DNA of 64,000 nucleotides. Origin: Streptomyces sp. NBC_01237 (lineage in GTDB: Bacteria > Actinomycetota > Actinomycetes > Streptomycetales > Streptomycetaceae). The notes under the pieces were generated by a model that worked only from the letters and a program-made list of their open reading frames with translations, did not search any database and was not told the DNA's origin. The stretch lies in NCBI RefSeq assembly GCF_035917275.1, contig NZ_CP108508.1, positions 6,262,001 to 6,326,000 of the forward strand, written 5' to 3'. The position numbers and the translations under genes were made by a program. Below, piece after piece: positions 1 to 8,022 of the stretch (within the stretch, counting starts at the first letter, position 1; each line of letters opens with the position of its first letter).

Positions 1-39
1 GGGCTGACCGGCATATGACCAGTCGGTAAGGTCGGTGCC

Positions 40-549
40 GTGCCGAAGCCGCTCAGCCTTCCCTTCGATCCCATCGCCCGTGCCGAAGAACTCTGGCATC
101 AGCGCTGGGGGCCCGTGCCCTCGATGGGGGCGATCACCTCGATCATGCGGGCCCAGCAGATCCTGCTCGCCGAGGTCGACGCGGTCGTCAAGCCGTACGG
201 ACTGACCTTCGCCCGGTACGAGGCGCTGGTGCTGCTCACCTTCTCCAAGGCGGGTGAGCTGCCGATGTCCAAGATCGGCGAGCGGCTCATGGTGCACCCC
301 ACCTCCGTGACGAACACCGTCGACCGGCTGGTGAAGTCCGGTCTGGTCGACAAGCGCCCCAACCCGAACGACGGGCGGGGCACCCTGGCCTCCATCACCG
401 CCAGGGGCCGCGAGGTCGTCGAGGCGGCCACCCGGGACCTGGTGGCGATGGACTTCGGTCTGGGGGCCTACGACTCCGAGGAGTGCGCCGAGATCTTCGC
501 GATGCTGCGCCCGTTGCGGGTCGCCGCACACGATTTCGAGGACCAGTAG
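40..549 (+). CDS. MarR-family transcriptional regulator
   Basis: A 169-residue winged-helix regulator of the MarR family, expected to bind DNA as a dimer and to be released by a small ligand. The helix-turn-helix and wing lie at about residues 55-120, with a recognition-helix region containing MVHPTSVTNTVDRL followed by the wing motif RPNPNDGRG, which matches the MarR DxR wing. The start is a GTG; only 39 bases of upstream sequence are in the window, so its promoter cannot be judged. A small membrane-protein gene follows on the same strand after 64 bases, so the two may be cotranscribed. The ligand and targets are unknown. The nearby icmA palindrome is one possible target, but nothing in the sequence links them directly. 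Confidence 0.9.
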   Translation: MPKPLSLPFDPIARAEELWHQRWGPVPSMGAITSIMRAQQILLAEVDAVVKPYGLTFARYEALVLLTFSKAGELPMSKIGERLMVHPTSVTNTVDRLVKSGLVDKRPNPNDGRGTLASITARGREVVEAATRDLVAMDFGLGAYDSEECAEIFAMLRPLRVAAHDFEDQ

Positions 550-613
550 TCCACGCGCGGTGAGGGGCAGGGCGCTGCAAGATCGCCCCGGCGGCCCGGT
601 TAGGCTCGATGCC

Positions 614-946
614 ATGAAACGCAGCGTGCTGACCCGTTATCGGGTGATGGCATACGTCACCGCCGTCATGTTGTTGATCCTCTGCCTGTGCATGGTCTTC
701 AAGTACGGATTCGACACCGGTGAGGGCGTCACCCTCGTGGTCTCGCAGATCCATGGCGTGCTCTACATCATCTATCTGATCTTCGCCTTCGACCTCGGCT
801 CCAAGGCGAAGTGGCCCGTCGGCAAGCTGCTGTGGGTACTGATCTCGGGCACCATCCCGACGGCCGCGTTCTTCGTGGAGCGCAAGGTCGTCGCCGAGGT
901 GGAGCCGTTGATCGCGGACCGTTCCCCGGTGACCGCGAAGGCCTGA
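614..946 (+). CDS. DUF3817-type small integral membrane protein
   Basis: A 110-residue membrane protein of the DUF3817 type. Three hydrophobic segments can be seen: residues about 10-32, 43-62 and 72-92, with short polar loops and a charged C-terminal tail. The ATG at 614 is preferred over upstream in-frame starts because translation from it begins with the basic MKRS typical of the family and the upstream reading is low-complexity. Function is not known. It sits directly after the MarR gene, and small DUF3817 proteins often sit beside MarR or metabolic genes in actinobacteria, so cotranscription is an inference. A strong hairpin terminator follows at 970-1000. Confidence 0.8.
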   Translation: MKRSVLTRYRVMAYVTAVMLLILCLCMVFKYGFDTGEGVTLVVSQIHGVLYIIYLIFAFDLGSKAKWPVGKLLWVLISGTIPTAAFFVERKVVAEVEPLIADRSPVTAKA

Positions 947-969
947 TTGGCGCCGCGCCGCACCACCCG

Positions 970-1000
970 AAACCGCCCCGTGCGAAGCGCCGGGCGGTTT
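970..1000 (+). terminator. Intrinsic terminator after the DUF3817 gene
   Basis: A 9-bp perfect stem (AAACCGCCC at 970-978 pairing with GGGCGGTTT at 992-1000) encloses a 13-base loop and ends in Ts. It separates the MarR/DUF3817 unit from icmA, so icmA should have its own promoter. Confidence 0.75.
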
Positions 1001-1010
1001 GCCATCGACA

Positions 1011-1032
1011 TTTACTAGGACGTCCTAGTAAA
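1011..1032. promoter_or_regulatory. Perfect 22-bp palindrome, candidate operator for icmA
   Basis: The left arm TTTACTAGGAC (1011-1021) is the exact reverse complement of the right arm GTCCTAGTAAA (1022-1032). It ends nine bases before the icmA ATG and covers the place where a ribosome-binding site or promoter -10 would lie. No good Shine-Dalgarno sequence is present between it and the start codon. A dimeric repressor (TetR, GntR or MarR class) bound here would block transcription or initiation. The regulator is not identified. Confidence 0.8.
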
Positions 1033-1041
1033 TTCGAGTCC

Positions 1042-2742
1042 ATGGACGCTGACGCGATCGAGGAAGGCCGCCTCCGCTGGCAGGCCCGTTACGACAAGGC
1101 CCGCAAGCGCGACGCGGACTTCACCACGCTCTCCGGGGACCCGGTGGAGCCCGCGTACGGGCCACGCCCCGGCGATACGTACGAGGGGTTCGAGCGGATC
1201 GGCTGGCCCGGCGAGTACCCCTTCACCCGAGGGCTCTACCCCACCGGCTACCGGGGCCGCACCTGGACCATCCGCCAGTTCGCCGGCTTCGGCAACGCCG
1301 AGCAGACCAACGAGCGCTACAAGACGATCCTGGCCAACGGCGGCGGCGGACTCAGTGTCGCCTTCGACATGCCGACCCTGATGGGCCGCGACTCCGACGA
1401 CCCGCGGGCGCTCGGCGAGGTCGGGCACTGCGGCGTCGCCATCGACTCCGCCGCCGACATGGAGGTCCTGTTCAAGGACATCCCGCTCGGCGACGTCACG
1501 ACCTCGATGACGATCAGCGGCCCCGCCGTCCCCGTCTTCTGCATGTACCTGGTCGCCGCCGAGCGCCAGGGCGTCGACCCGGGCGTGCTCAACGGCACGC
1601 TCCAGACCGACATCTTCAAGGAGTACATCGCGCAGAAGGAGTGGCTCTTCCAGCCCGAGCCCCATCTGCGCCTCATCGGCGACCTGATGGAGCACTGCGC
1701 CCGCGACATCCCCGCGTACAAGCCGCTCTCCGTCTCCGGCTACCACATCCGCGAGGCCGGGGCGACGGCCGCGCAGGAGCTGGCGTACACCCTGGCCGAC
1801 GGCTTCGGCTACGTGGAGCTCGGCCTCTCCCGAGGGCTCGACGTCGACACCTTCGCCCCCGGACTCTCCTTCTTCTTCGACGCGCACCTCGACTTCTTCG
1901 AGGAGATCGCCAAGTTCCGCGCCGCCCGCCGGATCTGGGCCCGCTGGATGAAGGAGACGTACGGCGCGAAGACCGACAAGGCGCAGTGGCTGCGCTTCCA
2001 CACCCAGACGGCCGGGGTCTCCCTCACCGCCCAGCAGCCGTACAACAACGTTGTACGCACCGCCGTCGAGGCGCTCTCCGCCGTCCTGGGCGGCACCAAC
2101 TCGCTGCACACCAACGCCCTCGACGAGACCCTCGCCCTGCCCTCCGAGCAGGCCGCCGAGATCGCCCTGCGCACCCAGCAGGTGCTGATGGAGGAGACCG
2201 GCGTCGCCAATGTCGCCGACCCGCTGGGCGGCTCCTGGTACGTCGAGCAGCTCACCGACCGGATCGAGGCCGAGGCCGAGAAGATCTTCGACCAGATCAA
2301 GGAGCGCGGCACCCGCGCCCGGCCGGACGGACAGCACCCGATCGGCCCGATCACCTCCGGAATCCTGCGCGGCATAGAGGACGGCTGGTTCACCGGGGAG
2401 ATCGCCGAGTCCGCCTTCCAGTACCAGCGGTCGCTGGAGAAGGGTGACAAGCGGGTCGTCGGCGTCAACGTCCACCACGGCTCCGTCACCGGCGATCTGG
2501 AGATCCTGCGGGTCAGCCACGAGGTCGAGCGCGACCAGGTGCGCGAGCTCGGCGCCCGCAAGGACGGCCGCGACGACGCCAAGGTGAGCGCCGCGCTGGC
2601 CGCGATGCTGGCCGCCGCCCGGGACGGCTCGAACATGATCGTGCCGATGCTGGACGCGGCACGGGCCGAGGCCACGCTCGGCGAGATCTGCGGTGTCCTG
2701 CGCGAGGAGTGGGGCACCTACACGGAGCCGCCGGGCTTCTGA
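1042..2742 (+). CDS. icmA: Isobutyryl-CoA mutase large subunit
   Basis: A 566-residue B12-dependent acyl-CoA mutase large subunit that should interconvert isobutyryl-CoA and n-butyryl-CoA, linking valine catabolism and butyrate to polyketide extender supply. The length is that of IcmA, and the protein lacks the C-terminal cobalamin-binding domain, so it needs a separate small subunit (IcmB), which is not in this window. Two positions decide substrate class: methylmalonyl-CoA mutases have Tyr in RQYAGF and Arg at the second site, whereas here they are Phe80 (in IRQFAGF) and Gln198 (in EYIAQKE), the known isobutyryl-CoA mutase pair. The ATG at 1042 fits the family N-terminus and follows the 22-bp palindrome. 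Its last 25 bases overlap the convergent histidine kinase gene. Confidence 0.93.
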   Translation: MDADAIEEGRLRWQARYDKARKRDADFTTLSGDPVEPAYGPRPGDTYEGFERIGWPGEYPFTRGLYPTGYRGRTWTIRQFAGFGNAEQTNERYKTILANGGGGLSVAFDMPTLMGRDSDDPRALGEVGHCGVAIDSAADMEVLFKDIPLGDVTTSMTISGPAVPVFCMYLVAAERQGVDPGVLNGTLQTDIFKEYIAQKEWLFQPEPHLRLIGDLMEHCARDIPAYKPLSVSGYHIREAGATAAQELAYTLADGFGYVELGLSRGLDVDTFAPGLSFFFDAHLDFFEEIAKFRAARRIWARWMKETYGAKTDKAQWLRFHTQTAGVSLTAQQPYNNVVRTAVEALSAVLGGTNSLHTNALDETLALPSEQAAEIALRTQQVLMEETGVANVADPLGGSWYVEQLTDRIEAEAEKIFDQIKERGTRARPDGQHPIGPITSGILRGIEDGWFTGEIAESAFQYQRSLEKGDKRVVGVNVHHGSVTGDLEILRVSHEVERDQVRELGARKDGRDDAKVSAALAAMLAAARDGSNMIVPMLDAARAEATLGEICGVLREEWGTYTEPPGF

Positions 2743-4163
2743 GACCGCGGCGCCCCGGGAAACGTCAGCCGGAAGAGCGCCCCGCCCCCCGGTGCGGCCT
2801 CCGCCACGAGGTCCGCACCGTGGGCGCGGGCGATCTGCCGGGCCATGGCCAGCCCCAGGCCCGAACCGGGCAGGGCGCGGGCGGACTCGGCGCGGTAGAA
2901 GCGGTCGAAGACATGCGGGAGGTCCGCCGCGGCGATCCCGGGGCCGTGATCGCGCACCGTGAGTTCCAGGGCGCCCCGTCCCCCGTCCCCGAACGCGGTC
3001 AGGGCGACCTCCACGGGTACGCCCGGCGGGCTGAACTTCGCGGCGTTGTCCAGCAGGTTGGTGAGCAGCCGGACGAGCCGGGCCGGTACGCCGGGCCGCA
3101 TCGCCCCCGCCGCCCGCTCCTCGACGTCCAGCAGGAACGGGGTGTCCGGCCAGTGCGCCCCGGCCGTGGCCACCGCGTGCCCGGTCAGCTCCGCGAGGCG
3201 TACCTCCTCCAGCAGCGGCAGCGGCTCCTCGTCCCTGGCCAGCTCGATCAGGTCGTTCACCATGCCCGTGACCTCGCGGATCTGCCGGCCCAGCGCGCCC
3301 GACGCCCGGTCGCGCTGCGCGTCGGTGAGCCGGTCGGCGCGGGCCAGCAGCTCCGCGTTCGTCCGGAGCGCCGTGAGCGGTGTGCGCAGCTCGTGCGAGG
3401 CGTCCGCGACCAGCCGGCGCTGGGCGGTGACCGACTGTTCCAGCTCGCCGAGCATGGTGTTGAAGCTCGCGGCGAGCCGGGTCACCTCGTCCTGCCGCCC
3501 CGGCGGCCCCGGCGGCAGCTCGATGCGGTGGCGCGGGTCCCGGGTGGCGGCGATGCGCTCCGCGGTCGCGGTCAGCCGGGCGACCGGTGCCAGACCCGTG
3601 CGCGAGACCCCGTAGCCCAGGCCCGCCGCCAGCAGGACGCCCGCCCCGCCGACCACCGCCAGGAGCCGCGCCGCCTGCCGGACTCCCCGGTCCACCGGGT
3701 CCGAACGGAGCGCCAGCTGCACCGCCGTGTCCTCGCCGAACCGGGTCGTCAGCATCCGCATCGGCCGGCCGAAGAGCGTGACGGAGCTGAAGTACGCGGC
3801 CCGTTCACCCGCGGCCACCGCTCTGACGGGGGCGGAGACCGGCAGCAGATACGGCTCGGCGGGGTCCGCGGCCGGGTCGGCCGGAACGATCTGCGCACAC
3901 GCGGGCGACGCCAGATAACGGCACTCGCCCGCCAGCACCTCCGGCCCGCCGCCACGGTGCTCCTGGATCAGCCGGGTCGCCGACTGGGTCAGACTCAGGT
4001 CCAGCTGGTGCACCATCTCGTACCGGATCACGAAGAACGCCGCCGCGCACATCCCCACCGCGACCAGCGCGACCGCCGCCGACGCCGCCACGGCCAGCCG
4101 GGTACGCAACGGCCGTCGCCGCCGCCAGCGTGCCCCCAGCCCGCGTCTGCGCCCGCCGCTCAT
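2718..4163 (-). CDS. OmpR-type sensor histidine kinase
   Basis: A 481-residue membrane-bound histidine kinase. Order of parts: a basic N-terminus, first membrane segment at about residues 22-47, an extracellular sensing region of about 115 residues, second membrane segment at about 167-186, HAMP, a HisKA dimerisation helix with phospho-acceptor His257 in DASHELRTPL, then a HATPase domain with N box NLLDNAAKFS, G1 box DHGPGIAA and G2 box GSGLGLAM. The ATG at 4163 overlaps the stop of the response regulator as ATGA, so the two are translationally coupled. Its 3' end overlaps icmA by 25 bases, tail to tail. The signal sensed is unknown; the extracellular part contains two cysteines (residues 81 and 89) that could form a disulphide. 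Confidence 0.9.
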   Translation of the reverse strand: MSGGRRRGLGARWRRRRPLRTRLAVAASAAVALVAVGMCAAAFFVIRYEMVHQLDLSLTQSATRLIQEHRGGGPEVLAGECRYLASPACAQIVPADPAADPAEPYLLPVSAPVRAVAAGERAAYFSSVTLFGRPMRMLTTRFGEDTAVQLALRSDPVDRGVRQAARLLAVVGGAGVLLAAGLGYGVSRTGLAPVARLTATAERIAATRDPRHRIELPPGPPGRQDEVTRLAASFNTMLGELEQSVTAQRRLVADASHELRTPLTALRTNAELLARADRLTDAQRDRASGALGRQIREVTGMVNDLIELARDEEPLPLLEEVRLAELTGHAVATAGAHWPDTPFLLDVEERAAGAMRPGVPARLVRLLTNLLDNAAKFSPPGVPVEVALTAFGDGGRGALELTVRDHGPGIAAADLPHVFDRFYRAESARALPGSGLGLAMARQIARAHGADLVAEAAPGGGALFRLTFPGAPRSQKPGGSV

Positions 4164-4837
4164 GCCACGTCCAGCCGGTAGCCGACCCCGTGCACCGTGT
4201 GGACGAGCCTCGGCTCGCCGCCCGCCTCCAGCTTGCGGCGCAGATACCCCACGTACACCGCCAGCGAGTTGGAGTCCGGGCCGAAGTCCTGACCCCAGAC
4301 GCGTTCCAGGATCACCTCGCGCGGGAGCACCTGCCCCGGATGGCGCACCAGCAGCTCCAGCAGGGCGGACTCCGTGCGGCTGAACTCCAGCGGACGGCCC
4401 GCCCGCCGCCCCGTGCGGGTCACCGGGTCCAGTGTCAGGTCCGCGAAGGACAGGTCGTGCTCCAGCGGTGCCGGGGCCGCCCGCCGCAGCAGTGCCCTTA
4501 CCCGGGCCACCAGTTCGTCCAGCGCGAACGGCTTCACCAGATAGTCGTCGGCGCCCGCGTCCAGACCGTCGACGCGTTCGCTGACCGAGCCCAGCGCGGT
4601 GAGGACCAGGACGGGGGTCCGGTCGTCCAGCGCACGCAGCCTGCGGCAGACCCCGAGACCGTCCAGGACCGGCATCATCACATCGAGGACGAGTGCGTCG
4701 GGCTGCCACGAAGCGACGGCGGAGAGCGCGGCGAGGCCGTCGCCGACGCCCCGCACCTCGTACCCCTCAATGGTCAGTCCGTCCTCGACGGCGGCCCGCA
4801 CTTCCGGCTCGTCGTCGGCCACCAGGATCTTGGTCAT
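4160..4837 (-). CDS. OmpR/PhoB-family response regulator
   Basis: A 225-residue response regulator: a receiver domain (about 1-115) with acidic pocket DDE at 9-11, phospho-acceptor Asp52 in LDVMMP and the conserved Lys102 in LVKPF, followed by a winged-helix DNA-binding domain whose C-terminus has the usual VYVGYLRRKL and HTVHGVGYRL motifs. It is the first gene of the pair with the kinase downstream by a four-base ATGA overlap. It is divergent from the murG-like gene, with only 64 bases between the start codons, and that gap holds an 11-bp-spaced repeat suited to OmpR-family binding. The MurG-like/epimerase operon may therefore be a target; this is inference. Confidence 0.92.
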   Translation of the reverse strand: MTKILVADDEPEVRAAVEDGLTIEGYEVRGVGDGLAALSAVASWQPDALVLDVMMPVLDGLGVCRRLRALDDRTPVLVLTALGSVSERVDGLDAGADDYLVKPFALDELVARVRALLRRAAPAPLEHDLSFADLTLDPVTRTGRRAGRPLEFSRTESALLELLVRHPGQVLPREVILERVWGQDFGPDSNSLAVYVGYLRRKLEAGGEPRLVHTVHGVGYRLDVA

Positions 4838-4861
4838 ACCCCGAAGCCTGCCAAAGGGGAC

Positions 4862-4878
4862 TCTTAGAACCTTCTTAA
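4862..4878. promoter_or_regulatory. 11-bp-spaced direct repeat in the divergent promoter region, candidate response-regulator site
   Basis: Between the response regulator (start 4837, minus) and the murG-like gene (start 4902, plus), the minus strand carries TTAAGA and CTAAGA with start points exactly 11 bases apart, the usual half-site spacing of OmpR/PhoB-type regulators. The same AT-rich patch is the likeliest promoter in this 64-base gap. Autoregulation and control of the divergent operon are inferred. Confidence 0.45.
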
Positions 4879-4901
4879 GCCGCTTCGTGAGTGTGGCGGC
4901 C

Positions 4902-6029
4902 ATGAGCACACCACTCTCCGTCGTGATCGGTGCGGGCGGCACCGGCGGCCACATCTATCCGGGGCTCGCCCTCGCCGAGGCCCTGCGCCGGGCCGATCCG
5001 GACGCGGTCGTCTCCTTCGTCGGCACCGAACGCGGGCTGGAGACCACGCTGATCCCGGCCGCCGGATACCGGCTGCACACCGTCGACATGATCCCCTTCG
5101 ACCCGGCCCTGGGGGCCAAGCGCTTCCTGCTCCCCGCCGCGCTCGTCAGGTCCGGCGCCCAGTGCCGGTCCATCCTGCGCACACAGGGCGCCCGGGTCGC
5201 GGTGGGCATGGGCGGCTACCCGAGCGCACCGGTCATCCTCGGGGCCCGGATGGCCGGGCTGCCGAGCGTGATCCATGAGTCCAACGCGGTACCGGGCCGG
5301 GCCAATCAGTTCGCCGCCCGCCTCACCCCGCACGTCACGGTCGCCTTCGACGGCAGCCGCGCGCACCTGACGGGCGGCCAGGACGCCGAAACCGTCGGCA
5401 TGCCGGTCGCCGCGACGCTGGCCGCCCTGGACCGCGGGGCCCTGCGCGCCGAGGCACGCGCCGCCTTCGCGATACCCGACGGCGCCCGGGTCGTGCTGTT
5501 CAACGGGGGCAGCCTGGGCGCGGCCCGCCTCACCGCGGCCGCGACCGGCCTGGCCGCCGCCTGGCGGGACCGCACCGATGTGCACCTGCTGATCAAGACG
5601 GGTCCGGCGGCGCTGGCCGGGACCAGGCAGCGGCTCGCCGAAGCGGGCGCGGACCGGGTCGCGCGGGCCGTGCCGTACCTCGACCGGATGGACCTGGCCT
5701 ACGCGGTGGCCGATCTGGTGGTGTGCCGGGCCGGTTCGGCGACCGTCGCGGAACTCGCCACCACCGGGGTACCGGCCGTCCTCGTGCCGTACCCGCACGC
5801 CCCCGGCGACCACCAGACCCACAACGCCCGGGTGCTGTCCGACGCGGGCGCCGCCCATCTGCTGCCCGACGGCGAGACCACCGCCGAGCGGCTGGCCACG
5901 CTCGTCGGCCCGCTCCTCGCGGACCCGGCCCGGCTCGCCGTGATGGGCCGCGCCGCCGGTCCCGGCAACCACGGCCGGGCGGCGGACCTGCTCGCCGCCA
6001 AGGTCATCCGTCTCGCCACCACCCCGTAA
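4902..6029 (+). CDS. MurG-family glycosyltransferase (probable second MurG)
   Basis: A 375-residue GT28-family glycosyltransferase related to MurG, which adds GlcNAc from UDP-GlcNAc to undecaprenyl-PP-MurNAc-pentapeptide (lipid I to lipid II) on the inner face of the membrane. Visible motifs are the glycine loop GAGGTGGHIYPG at about 9-20, GGYPSAP, HESNAVPGRAN, a second glycine loop NGGSLGAA and the donor-binding stretch CRAGSATVAEL with DHQTHNA. Length is normal. There is no ftsW, murD, murC or ftsQ nearby, so this is not the division-cluster murG. Nineteen bases downstream is a sugar-nucleotide dehydratase gene in the same operon. It could be a back-up or modified-substrate MurG, or a glycosyltransferase using another lipid-linked sugar. 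Confidence 0.82.
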   Translation: MSTPLSVVIGAGGTGGHIYPGLALAEALRRADPDAVVSFVGTERGLETTLIPAAGYRLHTVDMIPFDPALGAKRFLLPAALVRSGAQCRSILRTQGARVAVGMGGYPSAPVILGARMAGLPSVIHESNAVPGRANQFAARLTPHVTVAFDGSRAHLTGGQDAETVGMPVAATLAALDRGALRAEARAAFAIPDGARVVLFNGGSLGAARLTAAATGLAAAWRDRTDVHLLIKTGPAALAGTRQRLAEAGADRVARAVPYLDRMDLAYAVADLVVCRAGSATVAELATTGVPAVLVPYPHAPGDHQTHNARVLSDAGAAHLLPDGETTAERLATLVGPLLADPARLAVMGRAAGPGNHGRAADLLAAKVIRLATTP

Positions 6030-6048
6030 CCGAAAGGAAGTTCACCTC

Positions 6049-7047
6049 ATGAGCATCGACTGGAACGGCCGCACCGTCCTCGTCACCGGCGCCGAGGGAT
6101 TCATCGGCTCGACCCTCGTGGACCTGCTCGTCGGGCGCGGCGCCCGGGTGCGCGCGATGGTCCACTACAAGCCGTACGCCGAGAAGGGCCACCTCGCCCG
6201 CTACCTCGACGACCCGCACAGCCCCGTCGAGATGATCGCCGGGGACGTCGGTGACGCGGGCCGGGTGATGGACGCGGTCGCGGGCTGCGACACCGTCTTC
6301 CACCTCGCCGCGCTCATCGGCATCCCCTACAGCTACGACGCGCCGGGCGCGTACGTCCGCACGAACGTCGTCGGCACGGAGAACGTCGCGGAGGCCTGCC
6401 GCCGCCACTCCGTCCGCAGGCTGCTGCACACCTCCACCAGCGAGGTGTACGGGAGTGCGCTCACCGCTCCGATCAGCGAGAGCCACCCGCTCCAGCCGCA
6501 GTCCCCGTACTCCGCGTCGAAGATCGGCGCCGACATGATGGCGCTGTCGCACTGGCACGCCTTCGAACTGCCGGTGACGGTGGTGCGGCCGTTCAACACC
6601 TACGGCCCGAGGCAGTCGGCCCGCGCCGTGATCCCCACGATCCTGGCCCAACTCCACGCGGGAGCGAGGGAGATCCGGCTCGGCTCGCTCGCCCCCACCC
6701 GGGACTTCACCTACGTCACGGACACCGCGGCCGGCTTCCTGGCGCTGGCGGACTGCGACCGGGCGCTCGGCGAGAGCGTCAACCTCGGTACCGGGCAGGA
6801 GATCTCCATCGGGGATCTGGCGGCGGCACTGATCGCCGCGTCCGGCCGGGACGCGGAGGTGGTCGTGGACCCGGCGCGGCTGCGGCCCAACGGCAGCGAG
6901 GTGCTCCGGCTGCTGTCCGACAACACGCGGGCCCGTGAATGGGCGGGCTGGCGGCCGGAAGTGTCCCTGACGGACGGGCTGGAGCGGACCTCCGCGTGGG
7001 TCGCGGAGAACCTCCGGCTGTTCGCCCCGGGCCGCTACCAGGTCTGA
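6049..7047 (+). CDS. NAD-dependent nucleotide-sugar epimerase/dehydratase, LegB-like
   Basis: A 332-residue extended short-chain dehydrogenase. The NAD-binding glycine motif is VTGAEGFIGSTL (about residues 13-24), the catalytic site includes STSEVYG and Tyr/Lys in YSASKIGAD, and the C-terminal half has RPFNTYGPRQ and a substrate-binding RPNGSEV loop. This pattern resembles the LegB group of 4,6-dehydratases acting on nucleotide-linked GlcNAc derivatives, although exact substrate cannot be read from sequence. It has a good ribosome-binding site (AAGGAAG) and lies 19 bases after the MurG-like gene, so the two probably act on the same glycan, for example by preparing or altering a sugar for the envelope. 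Its last 13 bases overlap the convergent tetR gene. Confidence 0.78.
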   Translation: MSIDWNGRTVLVTGAEGFIGSTLVDLLVGRGARVRAMVHYKPYAEKGHLARYLDDPHSPVEMIAGDVGDAGRVMDAVAGCDTVFHLAALIGIPYSYDAPGAYVRTNVVGTENVAEACRRHSVRRLLHTSTSEVYGSALTAPISESHPLQPQSPYSASKIGADMMALSHWHAFELPVTVVRPFNTYGPRQSARAVIPTILAQLHAGAREIRLGSLAPTRDFTYVTDTAAGFLALADCDRALGESVNLGTGQEISIGDLAAALIAASGRDAEVVVDPARLRPNGSEVLRLLSDNTRAREWAGWRPEVSLTDGLERTSAWVAENLRLFAPGRYQV

Positions 7048-7664
7048 GCGCCGGCCAGCCCCAGCAGCAGGAGCGAGGTGAAGCTGCACGCCCATTCGGC
7101 GTCCACCGGTTCGGCGCTCACCAGGGTCCGGTGCACGACGGCGCCGGCGATCACATCGAAGATCAGGTCCGCGTTGCGGGCGGCCGAGGCGGCGTCGTCC
7201 TCGTACGACAACTCGCCGCGGGCCTGGGCCCGTTCCCGCCCGAGGATCACGAGCCGCTTCTGCCGGTCCACGATCGCCGATCTGATGCGCTCGCGCAGCA
7301 GGTCGTCCCTGGTGGACTCGGCGACCACCGCCATCAGCGCGGTCCTGGTCTCCGGCCGCTCCAGCAGCGCCGCGAACTGGAGCACCACGCCCTGCACATC
7401 GGCCGAGAGGCTGCCCCGGTCGGGGAGTTCCAGCTCGTCGAAGAGGACCGCCACCGCGTCCACGACCAGTTCGTTCTTGCCCGCCCAGCGTCGGTAGAGG
7501 GTCGTCTTCGCGACGCCCGCACGGGTCGCCACATCACCCATCGTCAGCTTCGACCAGCCGAGGTCGACCAGGGACGCGCGGGTCGCTTCGAGGATCGCGG
7601 CATCTGCCGCGGTACTGCGCGGACGTCCTGTTCGGGAGGGTTTGGGGTCGCTGTGGCTCAGCAT
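7035..7664 (-). CDS. TetR/AcrR-family transcriptional regulator
   Basis: A 209-residue TetR-family repressor. The N-terminal three-helix DNA-binding domain is clear at about residues 20-65, with the recognition segment GDVATRAGVAKTTLYRRWAGKNELV. The C-terminal ligand-binding domain resembles the TetR_C_16/AcrR-like group with no catalytic motif. It is convergent to, and overlaps by 13 bases, the LegB-like gene, so it is unlikely to control that operon from its own promoter. Its upstream gap of about 360 bases holds a tandem repeat and leads into the chaperedoxin gene. Ligand and target are unknown. Confidence 0.9.
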   Translation of the reverse strand: MLSHSDPKPSRTGRPRSTAADAAILEATRASLVDLGWSKLTMGDVATRAGVAKTTLYRRWAGKNELVVDAVAVLFDELELPDRGSLSADVQGVVLQFAALLERPETRTALMAVVAESTRDDLLRERIRSAIVDRQKRLVILGRERAQARGELSYEDDAASAARNADLIFDVIAGAVVHRTLVSAEPVDAEWACSFTSLLLLGLAGAQTW

Positions 7665-8022
7665 GCGGTGACCATACCGGTGAGTAGGGAAACCGGTCGG
7701 GCCCGGTCCCCGTGAGACAGATCACCGGGGACTCCTGTTCGAGAGGGCCACCTGACAGTTACGCTACGGGTCGTAGCGTAAGGAAGGCAGCCCTGCCTTC
7801 CCCTCGCCACGAACGAGCGACAGCCACAGGCGCCGGGTGGGGACCCGTCGCCGAACCGGGTCTTTCAGGGGCCCACCAGGGTCTTTCGGGGGCCCACCGG
7901 GGTCTTTCAGGGGCTCCGGCACCGTGTTCGCCCGTCCGCCCCGCACTCCGGCAGGGGCGGCGGACCGGACCGGTTCTCGTATCGCTTTCCGGAACGGTGT
8001 GCTCAGGGGGGAGGATGTACGT
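7665..8022. other. Intergenic region with divergent promoters
   Basis: A 358-base gap between the tetR gene (minus) and the chaperedoxin gene (plus). It contains a three-copy 21-bp tandem repeat described separately. An open reading frame crosses it on the plus strand but its composition is repetitive and I do not regard it as a gene. No convincing -10/-35 pair was identified. Confidence 0.5.
7858..7920. repeat. Three tandem copies of a 21-bp repeat
   Basis: Copies start at 7858, 7879 and 7900, each beginning GGGTCTTTC followed by an A or G and GGGGC. The first two copies differ at two positions; the third diverges in its last bases. The period of 21 equals about two helical turns. The block is about 100 bases upstream of the chaperedoxin start and could be a minisatellite or a phased binding array. 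Confidence 0.85.

Noticed and set aside
1015..2520. Long minus-strand open reading frame across icmA
   Set aside because: It is antisense to a clear enzyme gene, has no recognisable domain and its amino-acid bias (Gly/Val/Asp/Leu) is that of a complementary-strand shadow in GC-rich DNA.
1042..2742. Methylmalonyl-CoA mutase label
   Set aside because: The two residues that decide substrate (Phe80, Gln198) are those of isobutyryl-CoA mutase.
7858..7920. CRISPR-like array
   Set aside because: Copies are directly adjacent with no unique spacers. The same holds for the 9-bp and 17-bp repeats elsewhere.
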